Under the pieces are notes generated by a model. That model did no database searches. It was given only the letters and a program-made list of their open reading frames with translations, and was not told the origin of the DNA. DNA of 64,000 nucleotides from Rhodoplanes sp. (GTDB taxonomy: Bacteria > Pseudomonadota > Alphaproteobacteria > Rhizobiales > Xanthobacteraceae): assembly GCF_013377085.1 (NCBI RefSeq), contig NZ_JACAAX010000001.1:248001-312000 (forward strand), given 5' to 3'. The position numbers and the translations under genes are program-made. Below, piece after piece: positions 30,278-38,474 of the stretch. Positions within the stretch are counted from its first letter, which is position 1. Each line of letters starts with the position of its first letter.

Positions 30278-30913
30278 TCAAAGCCCCAGCTTCTTGCGCA
30301 TTCCCCGGATGTTCTCGCGGATCGCATCGGCGGCGGCGACCTCGTCGCGCTCGCGGATGCATCTCAGGATGGCGCGATGCTGGGCGATGGAGAGTGCCTT
30401 CTCGGCGGGACCGAGATCGGGCCGCTCCTTGGACCGCGCCAGCCGCATGAAGTCCTCGATCTCGGAGATGAAACGGATCAGCTTCCGGTTCCGGGAGCAT
30501 TCGGCGATGCTCTTGTGGAAATGCGTGTCGAGCGCGCTCGCCGTCTTGAGATCGCCCGCCGTGAGGGCGGTCTCGTAGTCGTCCAGGATGGCGGCGAGCC
30601 GATCGATCTCGGCCTCGGTGATCCGCTCGACGCAGCACTGCACCGCGATCGTCTCCAGCGCCTCGCGGATCCGGAGGAAGTCCAGGAACTCCTCGCGGCT
30701 CACGCTGGCGCAGAACAGTCCCTTGCGGGGCACGTTGACGACCAGTCCCTCGGTGGCGAGCTGGTTGATGGCCTCGCGCACCGGCGTCCGGCTCATCGAG
30801 ATTTCGTCGGCGATCGAATCCTCGCGCAGCCGTTCGCCCGGCTTGAACTGCAGCTCGAGGATGCGCTGCTTGATCAGCGCATAAGCCTTGTCGCGCAGAA
30901 TGGGATGATCCAT
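30278..30913 (-). CDS. GntR-family (FCD) transcriptional regulator
   Basis: A 211-aa regulator. The winged-helix domain (1-70) contains ILELQFKPGERLREDSIADE, MSRTPVREAINQLATEGLV and the wing PRKGLFCASVS. The FCD domain (80-205) has FLRIREALETIAVQCCVERI, LDTHFHKSIAECSRNRKL and QHRAILRCIRERDEVAA, with the usual Asp/His metal set. It starts its own operon (cyclase-tctCBA) and has a 16-bp palindrome 37 bp upstream, so negative autoregulation is likely (inference). Confidence 0.92.
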   Translation of the reverse strand: MDHPILRDKAYALIKQRILELQFKPGERLREDSIADEISMSRTPVREAINQLATEGLVVNVPRKGLFCASVSREEFLDFLRIREALETIAVQCCVERITEAEIDRLAAILDDYETALTAGDLKTASALDTHFHKSIAECSRNRKLIRFISEIEDFMRLARSKERPDLGPAEKALSIAQHRAILRCIRERDEVAAADAIRENIRGMRKKLGL

Positions 30914-30950
30914 CGGCCGGGAACCTTTTGCGGGGCGGAGTAGGCCATGA

Positions 30951-30966
30951 ATAAATTATAATTTAT
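30951..30966. promoter_or_regulatory. Putative operator of the minus-strand GntR operon
   Basis: ATAAATTATAATTTAT is a perfect 16-bp palindrome in otherwise GC-rich DNA, 37 bp upstream of the regulator's ATG. Its position overlaps the expected promoter. Confidence 0.6.
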
Positions 30967-31324
30967 ATACGAAGATCTCCGCATGCCGGTGGGAGGAAGC
31001 GGCGTTACGACGCGACGGGTGGTGCGCTGCGACCCGGCCGGACTGTCGCAGGTGTGTCCGCGCGTGGTCGCCGGGTGGCGCGTTCCGTTCGGGGTGTCCG
31101 CTTGTTTCCGCGCCTGCCGATCTGCGCCCCCAGGTCATCAGGGACCCGCGTCCGCAGCCGATGGATAGCGTTTTCAGGAGACTTTCGCGGGCCCGGCCGT
31201 CGACGTGCCGCGGGCGCGACCTGTTTGTGCCGCTCCGGCCGGGCGATCTGCCGGGTGCGCAAGCTCGGTCTTGTCCACATGGTGGTTTTCACGGACTTGC
31301 CGATCGATCGGTCGAAGCATCAAA

Positions 31325-31338
31325 TATGATATCATATA
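31325..31338. promoter_or_regulatory. Putative operator of the plus-strand GntR operon
   Basis: ATATGATATCATAT is a perfect 14-bp palindrome 21 bp upstream of the start codon. It differs in sequence from the palindrome of the neighbouring regulator, suggesting separate control. Confidence 0.6.
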
Positions 31339-31359
31339 TGAAGTCGATCCTGGAACGCC

Positions 31360-32097
31360 ATGTCCGTCGCCCCTGCCGAGTCCGTCGTCCGCCAGACCAC
31401 CGCCGATCAACTGTTCGCGGTGCTTCGCGAGCGCATCCTCGGCCACGTCTTGCCGGCCGGCGTCCATCTCATCGAGGCCGAGATCGCCCGCGAGTTCCGC
31501 GTCTCGACGACGCCGGTCCGCGAGGCGCTGCAGCGCCTCGTCCAGGTCGGCCTCGCCGACCGACAGGCCGCCCGCGGCATCACGGTGCATCGCCCGACCG
31601 CGGCGGAGCTGCGCGATCTTTTCGAGCTGCGCATGCTGCTCGAACCGGCCGGGCTGAAGGACTCGGCCCGCAGCATGGACGAGGCCGGCTGGACCGCGCT
31701 GGAGGAGATCCTCGCCGCCGCCAAGGCGGCCATCGATGCCGGTCAGGCCGGCGTCTCGGCCGAGCTCAATTCGCGGTTCCACCGCGGCCTCGTCGGCCGT
31801 GCCCGCAACCGCATCTTGCGCGACACGCTCAACGGCCTCGCCGACCGCCATCGCCTCGGCTCGCTCTACGGCTGGTCCGTGGTCAATCACAGCGTCCGCG
31901 AATGGGGCGAGCATTGCGAGATCCTCGGCTTTGCCCGCCGCGGCGAGATCGACCGCGCCGCCGAGCTTTTGCGCGATCACATCAGCCGCTACATGGACTC
32001 GACCGTCGCCACTCTGGAGCGCGTCGAGCACGACCGCGGCGAGCTGCCGGCGCTGCACGAGCCGGCCGCCTTCGCTCCGCGGGAGGTCTCCGCCTGA
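31360..32097 (+). CDS. GntR-family (FCD) transcriptional regulator
   Basis: A 245-aa regulator heading the aldolase-tctBAC operon. The winged helix spans about 10-80 (LRERILGHVLPAGVHLIEAE, VSTTPVREALQRLVQVGLA), with the wing AARGITVHRP. The FCD domain contains LFELRMLLEPAGLKDSA, NSRFHRGLVGRARN and EHCEILGFARRGEIDRAAELL. It ends 61 bp before the aldolase gene. Autoregulation through the palindrome at 31325 is plausible. Confidence 0.92.
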   Translation: MSVAPAESVVRQTTADQLFAVLRERILGHVLPAGVHLIEAEIAREFRVSTTPVREALQRLVQVGLADRQAARGITVHRPTAAELRDLFELRMLLEPAGLKDSARSMDEAGWTALEEILAAAKAAIDAGQAGVSAELNSRFHRGLVGRARNRILRDTLNGLADRHRLGSLYGWSVVNHSVREWGEHCEILGFARRGEIDRAAELLRDHISRYMDSTVATLERVEHDRGELPALHEPAAFAPREVSA

Positions 32098-32158
32098 CGC
32101 GCCGTCCCGTCATCCCAGGCGCCGACCGGCGCCGTCTCTCGTCAAAAGAGCTGCCCTC

Positions 32159-32956
32159 ATGACCGATCCGCGCCTCGCCCGGGTTTACGACAACGGCTTC
32201 AAGAAACGGCTCGTCGCCGACGAGCTGCAGATCGGCTTGTGGCTCAACTCGGCCTCGCCGCTGGTCGCCGAGCTCGTCTCCTACACGGGCTTCGCCTGGG
32301 TGGTCATCGACGCCGAGCATGCGCCGAACGACCTCGCCGAGACCATCGCCCAGCTCCACGCATTCGCCGGCAGCCCGACCTCCGTGATGGTGCGGCCGCC
32401 GTGGAACGACATGGTGCTGATCAAGCGCCTGCTCGACGCCGGCGTGCAGAACTTCCTGGTGCCCTTCGTGCAGACCGCCGAGGAGGCGAAGGCCGCCGTC
32501 GCCGCCGTGCGCTACCCGCCCAAGGGCGTGCGCGGGGTCTCGGTCGGCAGCCGCTCCTCCGCCTTCGGCTTCGTCACCGACTACTGGACGAGGATCGACG
32601 ACCACATCGGCGTCACCGTGCAGATCGAGCATATGACCGGCTTCGGCAATCTCGCCGAGATCTGCGCGGTCGACGGGGTCGACGGCATCTTCGTCGGGCC
32701 CAACGACCTCGCCGCCAGCACCGGCCACATCGTCGACATTCCGCACCCCGAGGTGCAGGCGCTGATCGCCGCGCTGCCCGCCGTGTGCCGCCGCTTCGGC
32801 AAAGCCGCCGGCATCCTGGCGTCGAACCCCGAGGAGGGCCAACGCTATGTCGACATGGGCTACTCCTTCGTCGGGGTCGGCTCCGACCTCGGCCTGCTCA
32901 AGGGCGCGGCCCTGAAGGCTGCGCGCGCCATCACGGGCCGCTCGGCGAGCCGCTGA
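32159..32956 (+). CDS. HpcH/HpaI-family aldolase, second paralogue
   Basis: A 265-aa class II pyruvate aldolase related to the gene at 24420 but clearly diverged. It keeps the catalytic and metal residues: FAWVVIDAEHAPND, VRPPWNDMVLIKRLLDAGVQ, RYPPKGVRGVSVGSRSS, VTVQIEHMTGFGNL and [14 protein letters not shown]. The active site suggests an acidic 2-keto-3-deoxy substrate; preference may differ from GarL. It lies 27 bp before tctB in an operon with its own regulator and transporter. Confidence 0.9.
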   Translation: MTDPRLARVYDNGFKKRLVADELQIGLWLNSASPLVAELVSYTGFAWVVIDAEHAPNDLAETIAQLHAFAGSPTSVMVRPPWNDMVLIKRLLDAGVQNFLVPFVQTAEEAKAAVAAVRYPPKGVRGVSVGSRSSAFGFVTDYWTRIDDHIGVTVQIEHMTGFGNLAEICAVDGVDGIFVGPNDLAASTGHIVDIPHPEVQALIAALPAVCRRFGKAAGILASNPEEGQRYVDMGYSFVGVGSDLGLLKGAALKAARAITGRSASR

Positions 32957-32983
32957 CCGGACCGCAACACACGGGAGGGCGCT

Positions 32984-33466
32984 TTGCGGTTGCACGTAGC
33001 GGGACCGAAGGACGTCTGGGCCGGCCTGATCTACATCGCTTTCGGCGGGCTGATGTTCTGGGGGGCGCTCGGCTATCGGCTCGGCACCGCCGGGCGGATG
33101 GGGCCGGGCTACTTCCCACGCGTGCTGGCCGTCATCCTGGTCGCCATCGGTGTCGTGGCGCTGGTGCGCGGCCTGATCGTGCGCGGCGAGCGGATCGACG
33201 GCATCGCCTGGAAGCCCCTGGCGCTTATCCTGGCGTCGTCGGTGCTGTTCGGCCTGCTGCTCGAGCGGGCCGGGCTGGTCGTCGCGCTGGTCGCACTGGT
33301 GCTGGTGTCGGCCTCGGCCAGCAAGGAGTTCCGCTTCGACCCGAAGGCGGTCGCCGGGCTCGTCGCGCTGATCGGCTTCTGCGTCGCCGCCTTCGTCAAG
33401 GGCCTCGGCGTGCCGATGCCGATCCTCGGGACCTGGCTCGAGCCGCTCGCCGTGCTCGCGCCGTAG
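32984..33466 (+). CDS. TctB-type small membrane subunit of a TTT transporter
   Basis: A 160-aa protein with four hydrophobic helices (VWAGLIYIAFGGLMFWGAL, VLAVILVAIGVVALV, LALILASSVLFGLLLERAGL, VAGLVALIGFCVAAFV) and the TctB motif RMGPGYFPRVLA. The start is apparently TTG 32984 after GGGAGGGC; no ATG fits. It is followed 21 bp later by tctA. Confidence 0.88.
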   Translation: MRLHVAGPKDVWAGLIYIAFGGLMFWGALGYRLGTAGRMGPGYFPRVLAVILVAIGVVALVRGLIVRGERIDGIAWKPLALILASSVLFGLLLERAGLVVALVALVLVSASASKEFRFDPKAVAGLVALIGFCVAAFVKGLGVPMPILGTWLEPLAVLAP

Positions 33467-33487
33467 ACGGGACAGGAGGACGGCGCG

Positions 33488-34990
33488 ATGGACATCCTGA
33501 CCAATCTCGCCATCGGCTTCTCGACGGCGCTGTCGCTGACCAATCTGGCCTATTGTTTCGTCGGCGTGTTCCTCGGCACGGCCGTCGGCGTCCTGCCCGG
33601 GCTCGGCGTGCCGGCCACGGTCGCGATGCTGCTGCCGGCCACCTTCGCGCTGCCGCCGGTCTCGGCGCTGATCATGCTGGCCGGCATCTTCTACGGCGCC
33701 CAGTACGGCGGCTCGACGACCTCCATCCTGGTCAACCTGCCGGGCGAGACCTCGTCGGTGATCACGGCGCTCGACGGTCACCAGATGGCGCGCCAGGGCA
33801 AGGCCGGCCGCGCGCTCGCGACGGCGGCGATCGCCTCCTTCTTCGCCGGCACCGTGTGCACGCTGCTGATGGCGATGTTCGCGCCGCCGCTCGGCGCCAT
33901 GGCGCTGGAGTTCGGGCCTGCCGAGTACTTCTCGCTGATGGTGCTCGGCCTCGTCGCCTCCATCGTGCTGGCGTCCGGCTCGATCCTGCACGCGCTCGGC
34001 ATGGTGGTGATCGGGCTCCTGCTCGGCCTCGTCGGCACCGACGTGAATTCCGGCGCGCAGCGCTACAGCCTGGGCATCGCCGAGCTGACCGACGGCATCA
34101 ATTTCGTCGTCATCGCCATGGGCATGTTCGGGCTCGGCGAGATCGTCGCCAATCTCGAGACGGCCGACACGCGCGAGCTGATGATCAAGAAGGTGAGCGG
34201 CCTGTGGCCGACTCGCGAGGACTGGCGGCGCATCCGCGCCCCGATCCTGCGCGGAACCCTGCTCGGCTCGGTGCTCGGTCTCCTGCCCGGCGGCGGCGCG
34301 GCGCTGGCGTCGTTCGGTGCCTACGCGCTGGAGAAGAAGGTGTCGCGCAACCGCGCCGAGTTCGGCCACGGTGCCATCGAGGGCGTGGCGGCGCCGGAGG
34401 CCGCCAACAATGCCGGCGCGCAGATGTCCTTCGTGCCGATGCTGACGCTCGGCATTCCGTCCAATCCGGTGATGGCGCTGATGATCGGGGCGATGGTCAT
34501 CCAGGGCATTCAGCCGGGCCCCGGCGTGATGACCGAGCAGCCGACGCTGTTCTGGGGCGTCGTGGTGTCGATGTGGATCGGCAACCTCATGCTGCTCGTG
34601 CTCAACCTGCCGCTGATCGGCTTGTGGGTGAAGATGATCAGCGTGCCCTATCACCTGCTTTATCCGACGATCCTGGTGTTCTGCGCCATCGGCGTGTTCT
34701 CGCTGTCGAACACGACCTTCGACGTGCAGCTCATGGTGCTGTTCGGCCTCGTCGGCTACGTGCTGAAGAAGCTCGGCTGCGAGCCGGCGCCGATGCTGCT
34801 CGGCTTCATCCTCGGCCCGATGATGGAAGAGTATCTGCGCCGCGCTCTGCTGTTGTCGATGGGCGACCCGACGACCCTGATCACCAGCCCGATCAGCGCC
34901 GTCATGCTGGCCCTGGCCGCCATCCTGCTCGTCCTCGTCCTGCTGCCCAGCTTCGGCAGCACGCGTCGGGAGGCGTTCCAGGACGAGTGA
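33488..34990 (+). CDS. TctA-type large membrane subunit of a TTT transporter
   Basis: A 500-aa polytopic permease. Motifs: GTAVGVLPGLGVPATVAMLL, GGSTTSILVNLPGETSSVI, GSVLGLLPGGGAALASFGAY and SFVPMLTLGIPSNPVMALM. An AGGAGGACGGCG ribosome-binding site precedes ATG 33488. It is more like the partial tctA at 63642 in its N-terminal TSILVN(I/L)PGE motif than the copy at 26560. It forms a transport set with tctB before it and tctC after it. Confidence 0.93.
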   Translation: MDILTNLAIGFSTALSLTNLAYCFVGVFLGTAVGVLPGLGVPATVAMLLPATFALPPVSALIMLAGIFYGAQYGGSTTSILVNLPGETSSVITALDGHQMARQGKAGRALATAAIASFFAGTVCTLLMAMFAPPLGAMALEFGPAEYFSLMVLGLVASIVLASGSILHALGMVVIGLLLGLVGTDVNSGAQRYSLGIAELTDGINFVVIAMGMFGLGEIVANLETADTRELMIKKVSGLWPTREDWRRIRAPILRGTLLGSVLGLLPGGGAALASFGAYALEKKVSRNRAEFGHGAIEGVAAPEAANNAGAQMSFVPMLTLGIPSNPVMALMIGAMVIQGIQPGPGVMTEQPTLFWGVVVSMWIGNLMLLVLNLPLIGLWVKMISVPYHLLYPTILVFCAIGVFSLSNTTFDVQLMVLFGLVGYVLKKLGCEPAPMLLGFILGPMMEEYLRRALLLSMGDPTTLITSPISAVMLALAAILLVLVLLPSFGSTRREAFQDE

Positions 34991-35072
34991 TCGTCGCACC
35001 GTCCCGCCGGGCGGATATCACGCGATCGGTGCCACGCGCAGGCGACCGCGACATCTCGGAGGAGGCTTCACC

Positions 35073-36047
35073 ATGTGCCTGTCGACCCTAGCGAAGATCG
35101 CCGCCGTCGCGGCCTGCATGGCGCTCGCGCCAGTCGCCGCAGCGGCCCAGACCTATCCGAGCAAGCCGATCAAGCTCATCGTGCCGGCACCGCCGGGCGG
35201 CGCCATCGACATCCTCGCCCGCCTGGTCGGGGAGAGGCTCGCCGTCTCGATGGGACAGCCGGTGATCGTCGAGAACAAGCCCGGCGCCTCCAACAATCTC
35301 GGCACCGACCTGATCGCCAAGAGTGCGCCGGACGGTTACACGATCGGCATCGTCGGCGGCAGCCACAACATCGCCAAGTTCCTCTTCAAGGACCTGCCGT
35401 GGGATCCGGAGAAGAGCTTCGAGCCGATCGTCTACACCCACGTCGTGCCGCTGGTCTTCGGCGTTTATCCCGGCATCCCGGCCAAGACGCTGCCCGAGCT
35501 CGTCGCCTGGCTGAAGGCCAATCCCGACAAGGCCAAGGTCGCGACCTCCGGCCGCGGCAGCGCCCAGGAGATGGCCGCCGAGATGTTCCAGATGACGAGC
35601 GGCGCCAAGCTCGTGATGGTGCCCTACAAGGGCAGCTCGCAGGCTCATCCCGACCTGCTGGCGGGACGGACCGCCCTCTACATCGACACGATCAGCGCGA
35701 TCAAGGGCCATGTGAAGTCGGGCGCCGTGCGCGCCGTCGCGGTGTCGACGGCCAAGCGCTCGGCGGCGTTGCCCGATGTGCCGACGGCCGCCGAGCAGGG
35801 CCTCACGGGCTACGACGCCAACACCAATGGCGGCATTCTCGCCCCGGCGGGCACGCCCAAGCCGATCATCGCCAGGCTCAACGCCGAGATCAACGCGATC
35901 CTGAAGATGCCCGACATCGCCGCCAAGCTGGAAGGCGCCGGCATCGAGGTGCAGGGCGGCTCGCCCGAGGACTATGCCGCGTTGATCAAGTCCGACCTGG
36001 TGAAATGGGGCAAGGTGGTCAAGGAAGCCGGGATCGAGCCGGAATGA
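35073..36047 (+). CDS. TctC-type solute-binding protein
   Basis: Periplasmic binding protein, 324 aa, with a Sec signal (IAAVAACMALAPVAAAAQTY). Bug-family signatures: PIKLIVPAPPGGAIDILARL, VIVENKPGASNNLGTDLI, SAPDGYTIGIVGG and VPYKGSSQAHPDLLAGRT. TCGGAGGAGGC precedes ATG 35073. It ends the gntR-aldolase-tctBAC run; the next gene, hyi, has its own regulatory region. Confidence 0.92.
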   Translation: MCLSTLAKIAAVAACMALAPVAAAAQTYPSKPIKLIVPAPPGGAIDILARLVGERLAVSMGQPVIVENKPGASNNLGTDLIAKSAPDGYTIGIVGGSHNIAKFLFKDLPWDPEKSFEPIVYTHVVPLVFGVYPGIPAKTLPELVAWLKANPDKAKVATSGRGSAQEMAAEMFQMTSGAKLVMVPYKGSSQAHPDLLAGRTALYIDTISAIKGHVKSGAVRAVAVSTAKRSAALPDVPTAAEQGLTGYDANTNGGILAPAGTPKPIIARLNAEINAILKMPDIAAKLEGAGIEVQGGSPEDYAALIKSDLVKWGKVVKEAGIEPE

Positions 36048-36402
36048 TCTCGCGGCGGGGCCGGCGCCGCGCGGGGCGGGCCGGCTCTTCCGTCCGCGCG
36101 GAATGCAGGTCGGCGCCGCCGGCGATGCGATCCGCGGGTTTCCCCGACCAAACACTGTGATGCTGCCGTCGAGCCATGGACCCGTGGTCAGCAGGAAGAA
36201 CCCGGATGCGGCCGTCTCCGCCAGGCGGGAGCCGGAGGATACGGCCGATCTTCATCATTGCTGCGCGGTCTCGACCCGCGTCTGCTCACATACGATCAGG
36301 TCGGCGACCTGATCGCGTATTGTTGGCCCGGTTGCCGTCATCGCCGCGAATGCCGTCGATGTCTGTGCCGGGCAACCATCACCCCCATTGATCAGGTGTC
36401 CG
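36048..36402. other. Regulatory region upstream of hyi
   Basis: 355 bp without a plausible gene. It holds a strong inverted repeat (36293-36315) and a related half-site TGATCAGGTGTC just before the hyi start (about 36389-36400). No terminator is clear after tctC. Confidence 0.6.
36293..36315. promoter_or_regulatory. 23-bp inverted repeat, putative operator for hyi
   Basis: CGATCAGGTC, a 3-bp spacer GGC, then GACCTGATCG: perfect 10-bp arms centred about 99 bp upstream of the hyi start codon. A further half-site (GATCAGGTG) lies at the ribosome-binding region. It differs from both GntR-associated palindromes in this window. Confidence 0.6.
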
Positions 36403-37197
36403 ATGCCGCGCTTCGCTGCCAACCTCTCCTTCATGTTCGCCGATCGCCCACTCATCGCGCGGTTCGGTGCCGCCGCCGCCGCCGGCTTTCGTGCCGTGGA
36501 GCTGCAAGCCCCGTACGAGGCGACAGCCAAGGCCGTGCGGGCCGAGATCGACCGTTATGGGCTGACCATGCTCGGCATCAATACGGGTCCGCTCCCCGAC
36601 ACCAATTGGGGGGCGGCCGGCGTGCCGGGTCGCGAGGCGGATTTTGCCGCGCTGTTCGCTCAGGCGCTCGACTATGTCGTGACGATCGGCGGCCGTGCGA
36701 TCCACTGTCTCGCCGGCATCGTGCCGCCCGAGCAGCGTGCCGTGGCGGAGCAGGTCTTCGTCCACAATCTGCAGCAGGCGGCGGACCGGGCGGCGCCGGA
36801 CGGCATCGTCATCCTGATCGAGCCGATCAATACTCGCGACTGCCCGGGCTATCTGCTGTCGAGCGCGGAGCAGGCCGCGGAGATTCTGGCGCGCGTGCAG
36901 CGACCCAATGTCCGCATGCAGTTCGATTTCTATCACAACCAGATCATGGGCGGCGATCTGATCCGCCGGTTCGAGCGTTATCGGGCCATCATCGGCCATG
37001 TCCAGATCGCCGCGGTGCCGAGCCGGGCCGAGCCGGACGAAGGCGAAATCCGCTACGCCGGCATCTTCGAGGCGCTCGACCGGCTCCATTACGAGGGCTG
37101 GGTCGGCTGCGAGTACAAGCCGCGCGGGCTGACCGAGGACGGACTGTCCTGGGGCGCCGCCTATGGTCTGGGAGCAGCCCCGCGTCAGGCGGGCTGA
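36403..37197 (+). CDS. hyi: Hydroxypyruvate isomerase
   Basis: TIM-barrel isomerase (AP endonuclease-2 fold), 264 aa, interconverting hydroxypyruvate and tartronate semialdehyde, the GarR substrate. It has FAANLSFMFADRPLIARFGAA at the start, IHCLAGIVP in place of the usual N-C-LAG motif, the catalytic Glu in ILIEPINTRDCPGYLLSS, QFDFYHNQIMGGDL with metal ligands, and GCEYKPRG with the second catalytic Glu. ATG 36403 lies just after a half-site; an in-frame ATG at 36388 is less likely. The last few codons and the stop belong to the 1,262-bp repeat, so the original C-terminus may have been replaced. Confidence 0.9.
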   Translation: MPRFAANLSFMFADRPLIARFGAAAAAGFRAVELQAPYEATAKAVRAEIDRYGLTMLGINTGPLPDTNWGAAGVPGREADFAALFAQALDYVVTIGGRAIHCLAGIVPPEQRAVAEQVFVHNLQQAADRAAPDGIVILIEPINTRDCPGYLLSSAEQAAEILARVQRPNVRMQFDFYHNQIMGGDLIRRFERYRAIIGHVQIAAVPSRAEPDEGEIRYAGIFEALDRLHYEGWVGCEYKPRGLTEDGLSWGAAYGLGAAPRQAG

Positions 37198-37294
37198 GGC
37201 CCGCGTTCCGCTCCGGCACGTCTGCACGGCACGGCCGCCGCGCGCCTGCCGCAACCTCGTTTTGCAATTTCGACATCCTGAAGGAGAGATCCAC

Positions 37295-38194
37295 ATGAGC
37301 AAGATCGGCTTCGTCGGCCTCGGCATCATGGGCACGCCGATGGCGGCCCACCTGATCGCGGCCGGCCATCAGTTGTTCCTCTACGACCTGCGGCCGCCGA
37401 AGGCGGAGCTGACCGACAAGGGCGCCGTCGCCTGCGCGTCGGCCAAGGAGGTCGCCCAGAAGTCCGACATCGTCATCATCATGGTGCCGGACACGCCGGA
37501 CGTCGGCGCCGCGCTGTTTTCCGAGAACGGCATCGCGGCCGGGCTGTCCAAGGGCAAGATCGTGGTCGACATGAGCTCGATCTCGCCGATCGAGACCAAG
37601 GAATACGCCGCCAAGGTCGAGGCGCTGGGCTGCGACTATCTCGACGCGCCGGTGTCGGGCGGCGAGGTCGGCGCCAAGCAGGCGTCGCTGACCATCATGG
37701 TGGGCGGCAAGCAGGCGGTGTTCGACACGGTGAAGCCGCTGTTCGAGCTGATGGGCAAGAACATCACGCTGGTCGGCGGCGTCAGCGACGGACAGACCTG
37801 CAAGGTGGCGAACCAGATCATCGTCGCGCTGACCATCGAGGCGGTGGGCGAGGCGCTGCTGTTCGCCGCCAAGGCCGGGGCCGATCCGGCCAAGGTGCGG
37901 CAGGCGCTGATGGGCGGCTTCGCCAACTCGCGCATCCTCGAGGTGCATGGCGACCGGATGGTGAAGCGCACCTTCGATCCGGGCTTCCGCATCGAGCTTC
38001 ACCAGAAGGATCTGAACCTGGCGCTGTCGGCGGCGCGCAAGATGGGCGTGAGCCTGCCCAACACGGCGACGGCGCAGGAGCTGTTCAATTCCTGCGCGGC
38101 GCATGGCGGCTCGAAGTGGGACCACTCCGGCATGGTGAAGGCGCTGGAGAGCATGGCCAATTTCGAGATCGGCCAGGCGCCGAAGAAGGCGTAA
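37295..38194 (+). CDS. garR: Tartronate semialdehyde reductase, copy 2
   Basis: Same 299-aa product and leader as the gene at 25303, including the ribosome-binding site AAGGAGAGATCC. Lacking any visible difference even at third positions, the copies must have duplicated recently or be kept alike by gene conversion. Next to hyi this copy makes sense: Hyi supplies tartronate semialdehyde from hydroxypyruvate and GarR reduces it to glycerate, so hyi-garR may serve glyoxylate or hydroxypyruvate metabolism separately from the aldarate operon. Confidence 0.95.
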   Translation: MSKIGFVGLGIMGTPMAAHLIAAGHQLFLYDLRPPKAELTDKGAVACASAKEVAQKSDIVIIMVPDTPDVGAALFSENGIAAGLSKGKIVVDMSSISPIETKEYAAKVEALGCDYLDAPVSGGEVGAKQASLTIMVGGKQAVFDTVKPLFELMGKNITLVGGVSDGQTCKVANQIIVALTIEAVGEALLFAAKAGADPAKVRQALMGGFANSRILEVHGDRMVKRTFDPGFRIELHQKDLNLALSAARKMGVSLPNTATAQELFNSCAAHGGSKWDHSGMVKALESMANFEIGQAPKKA

Positions 38195-38291
38195 CGCGTC
38201 CGGCTCGCGGATCGCCGCCCGGCCGGCGGACCGCCGCAGCACGCTGCGGCGGCCGGGCGGCGGCCCGCGCCGAAGCAAGACGAACAGACTG

Positions 38292-38324
38292 CGTGATGGC
38301 CGGGCTCGTCCCGGCCATTTTCGT
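38292..38324 (+). terminator. Hairpin terminator after garR copy 2
   Basis: Same ATGGCCGGG / CCCGGCCAT hairpin as at 26300, inside repeat copy 2. Confidence 0.6.
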
Positions 38325-38474
38325 TCGGTCATTCCGGGGCGCCACGCAGTGGCAAACCCGGAATCCATACGGCCGGTGCGGATTGTCTTTCGAAAGACAG
38401 GGGCTATGGGTCCCGGGCTCGGCCCTGCGGGCCGCCCCGGGACGACTGGAGAAAGAGCGAACGAGCTTCGCCGC

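Larger units (their letters stand above)
30914..31359. other. Divergent intergenic region between two GntR operons
   Basis: 446 bp between opposite-facing regulator genes. Each end carries its own AT-rich palindrome (30951-30966 and 31325-31338); the centre is high-GC with no plausible gene. Confidence 0.6.
37187..38448 (+). repeat. 1,262-bp direct repeat, copy 2
   Basis: Appears identical to 25195-26456. Here it begins inside the last codons of hyi and ends 27 bp before the stop codon of the intact, convergent SDR gene. It holds garR copy 2, a hairpin terminator (38292-38324) and a family A palindrome (38328-38447). Confidence 0.92.

Noticed and set aside
31982-34999. A 1,005-codon minus-strand open frame opposite aldolase/tctBA
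   Set aside because: Low-complexity Arg/His/Gln/Asp sequence antisense to well-supported genes.
25195-38448. Composite transposon bounded by the 1,262-bp repeats
   Set aside because: No transposase gene, no terminal inverted repeats in the copies and no target-site duplication seen; the repeats carry an ordinary metabolic gene.
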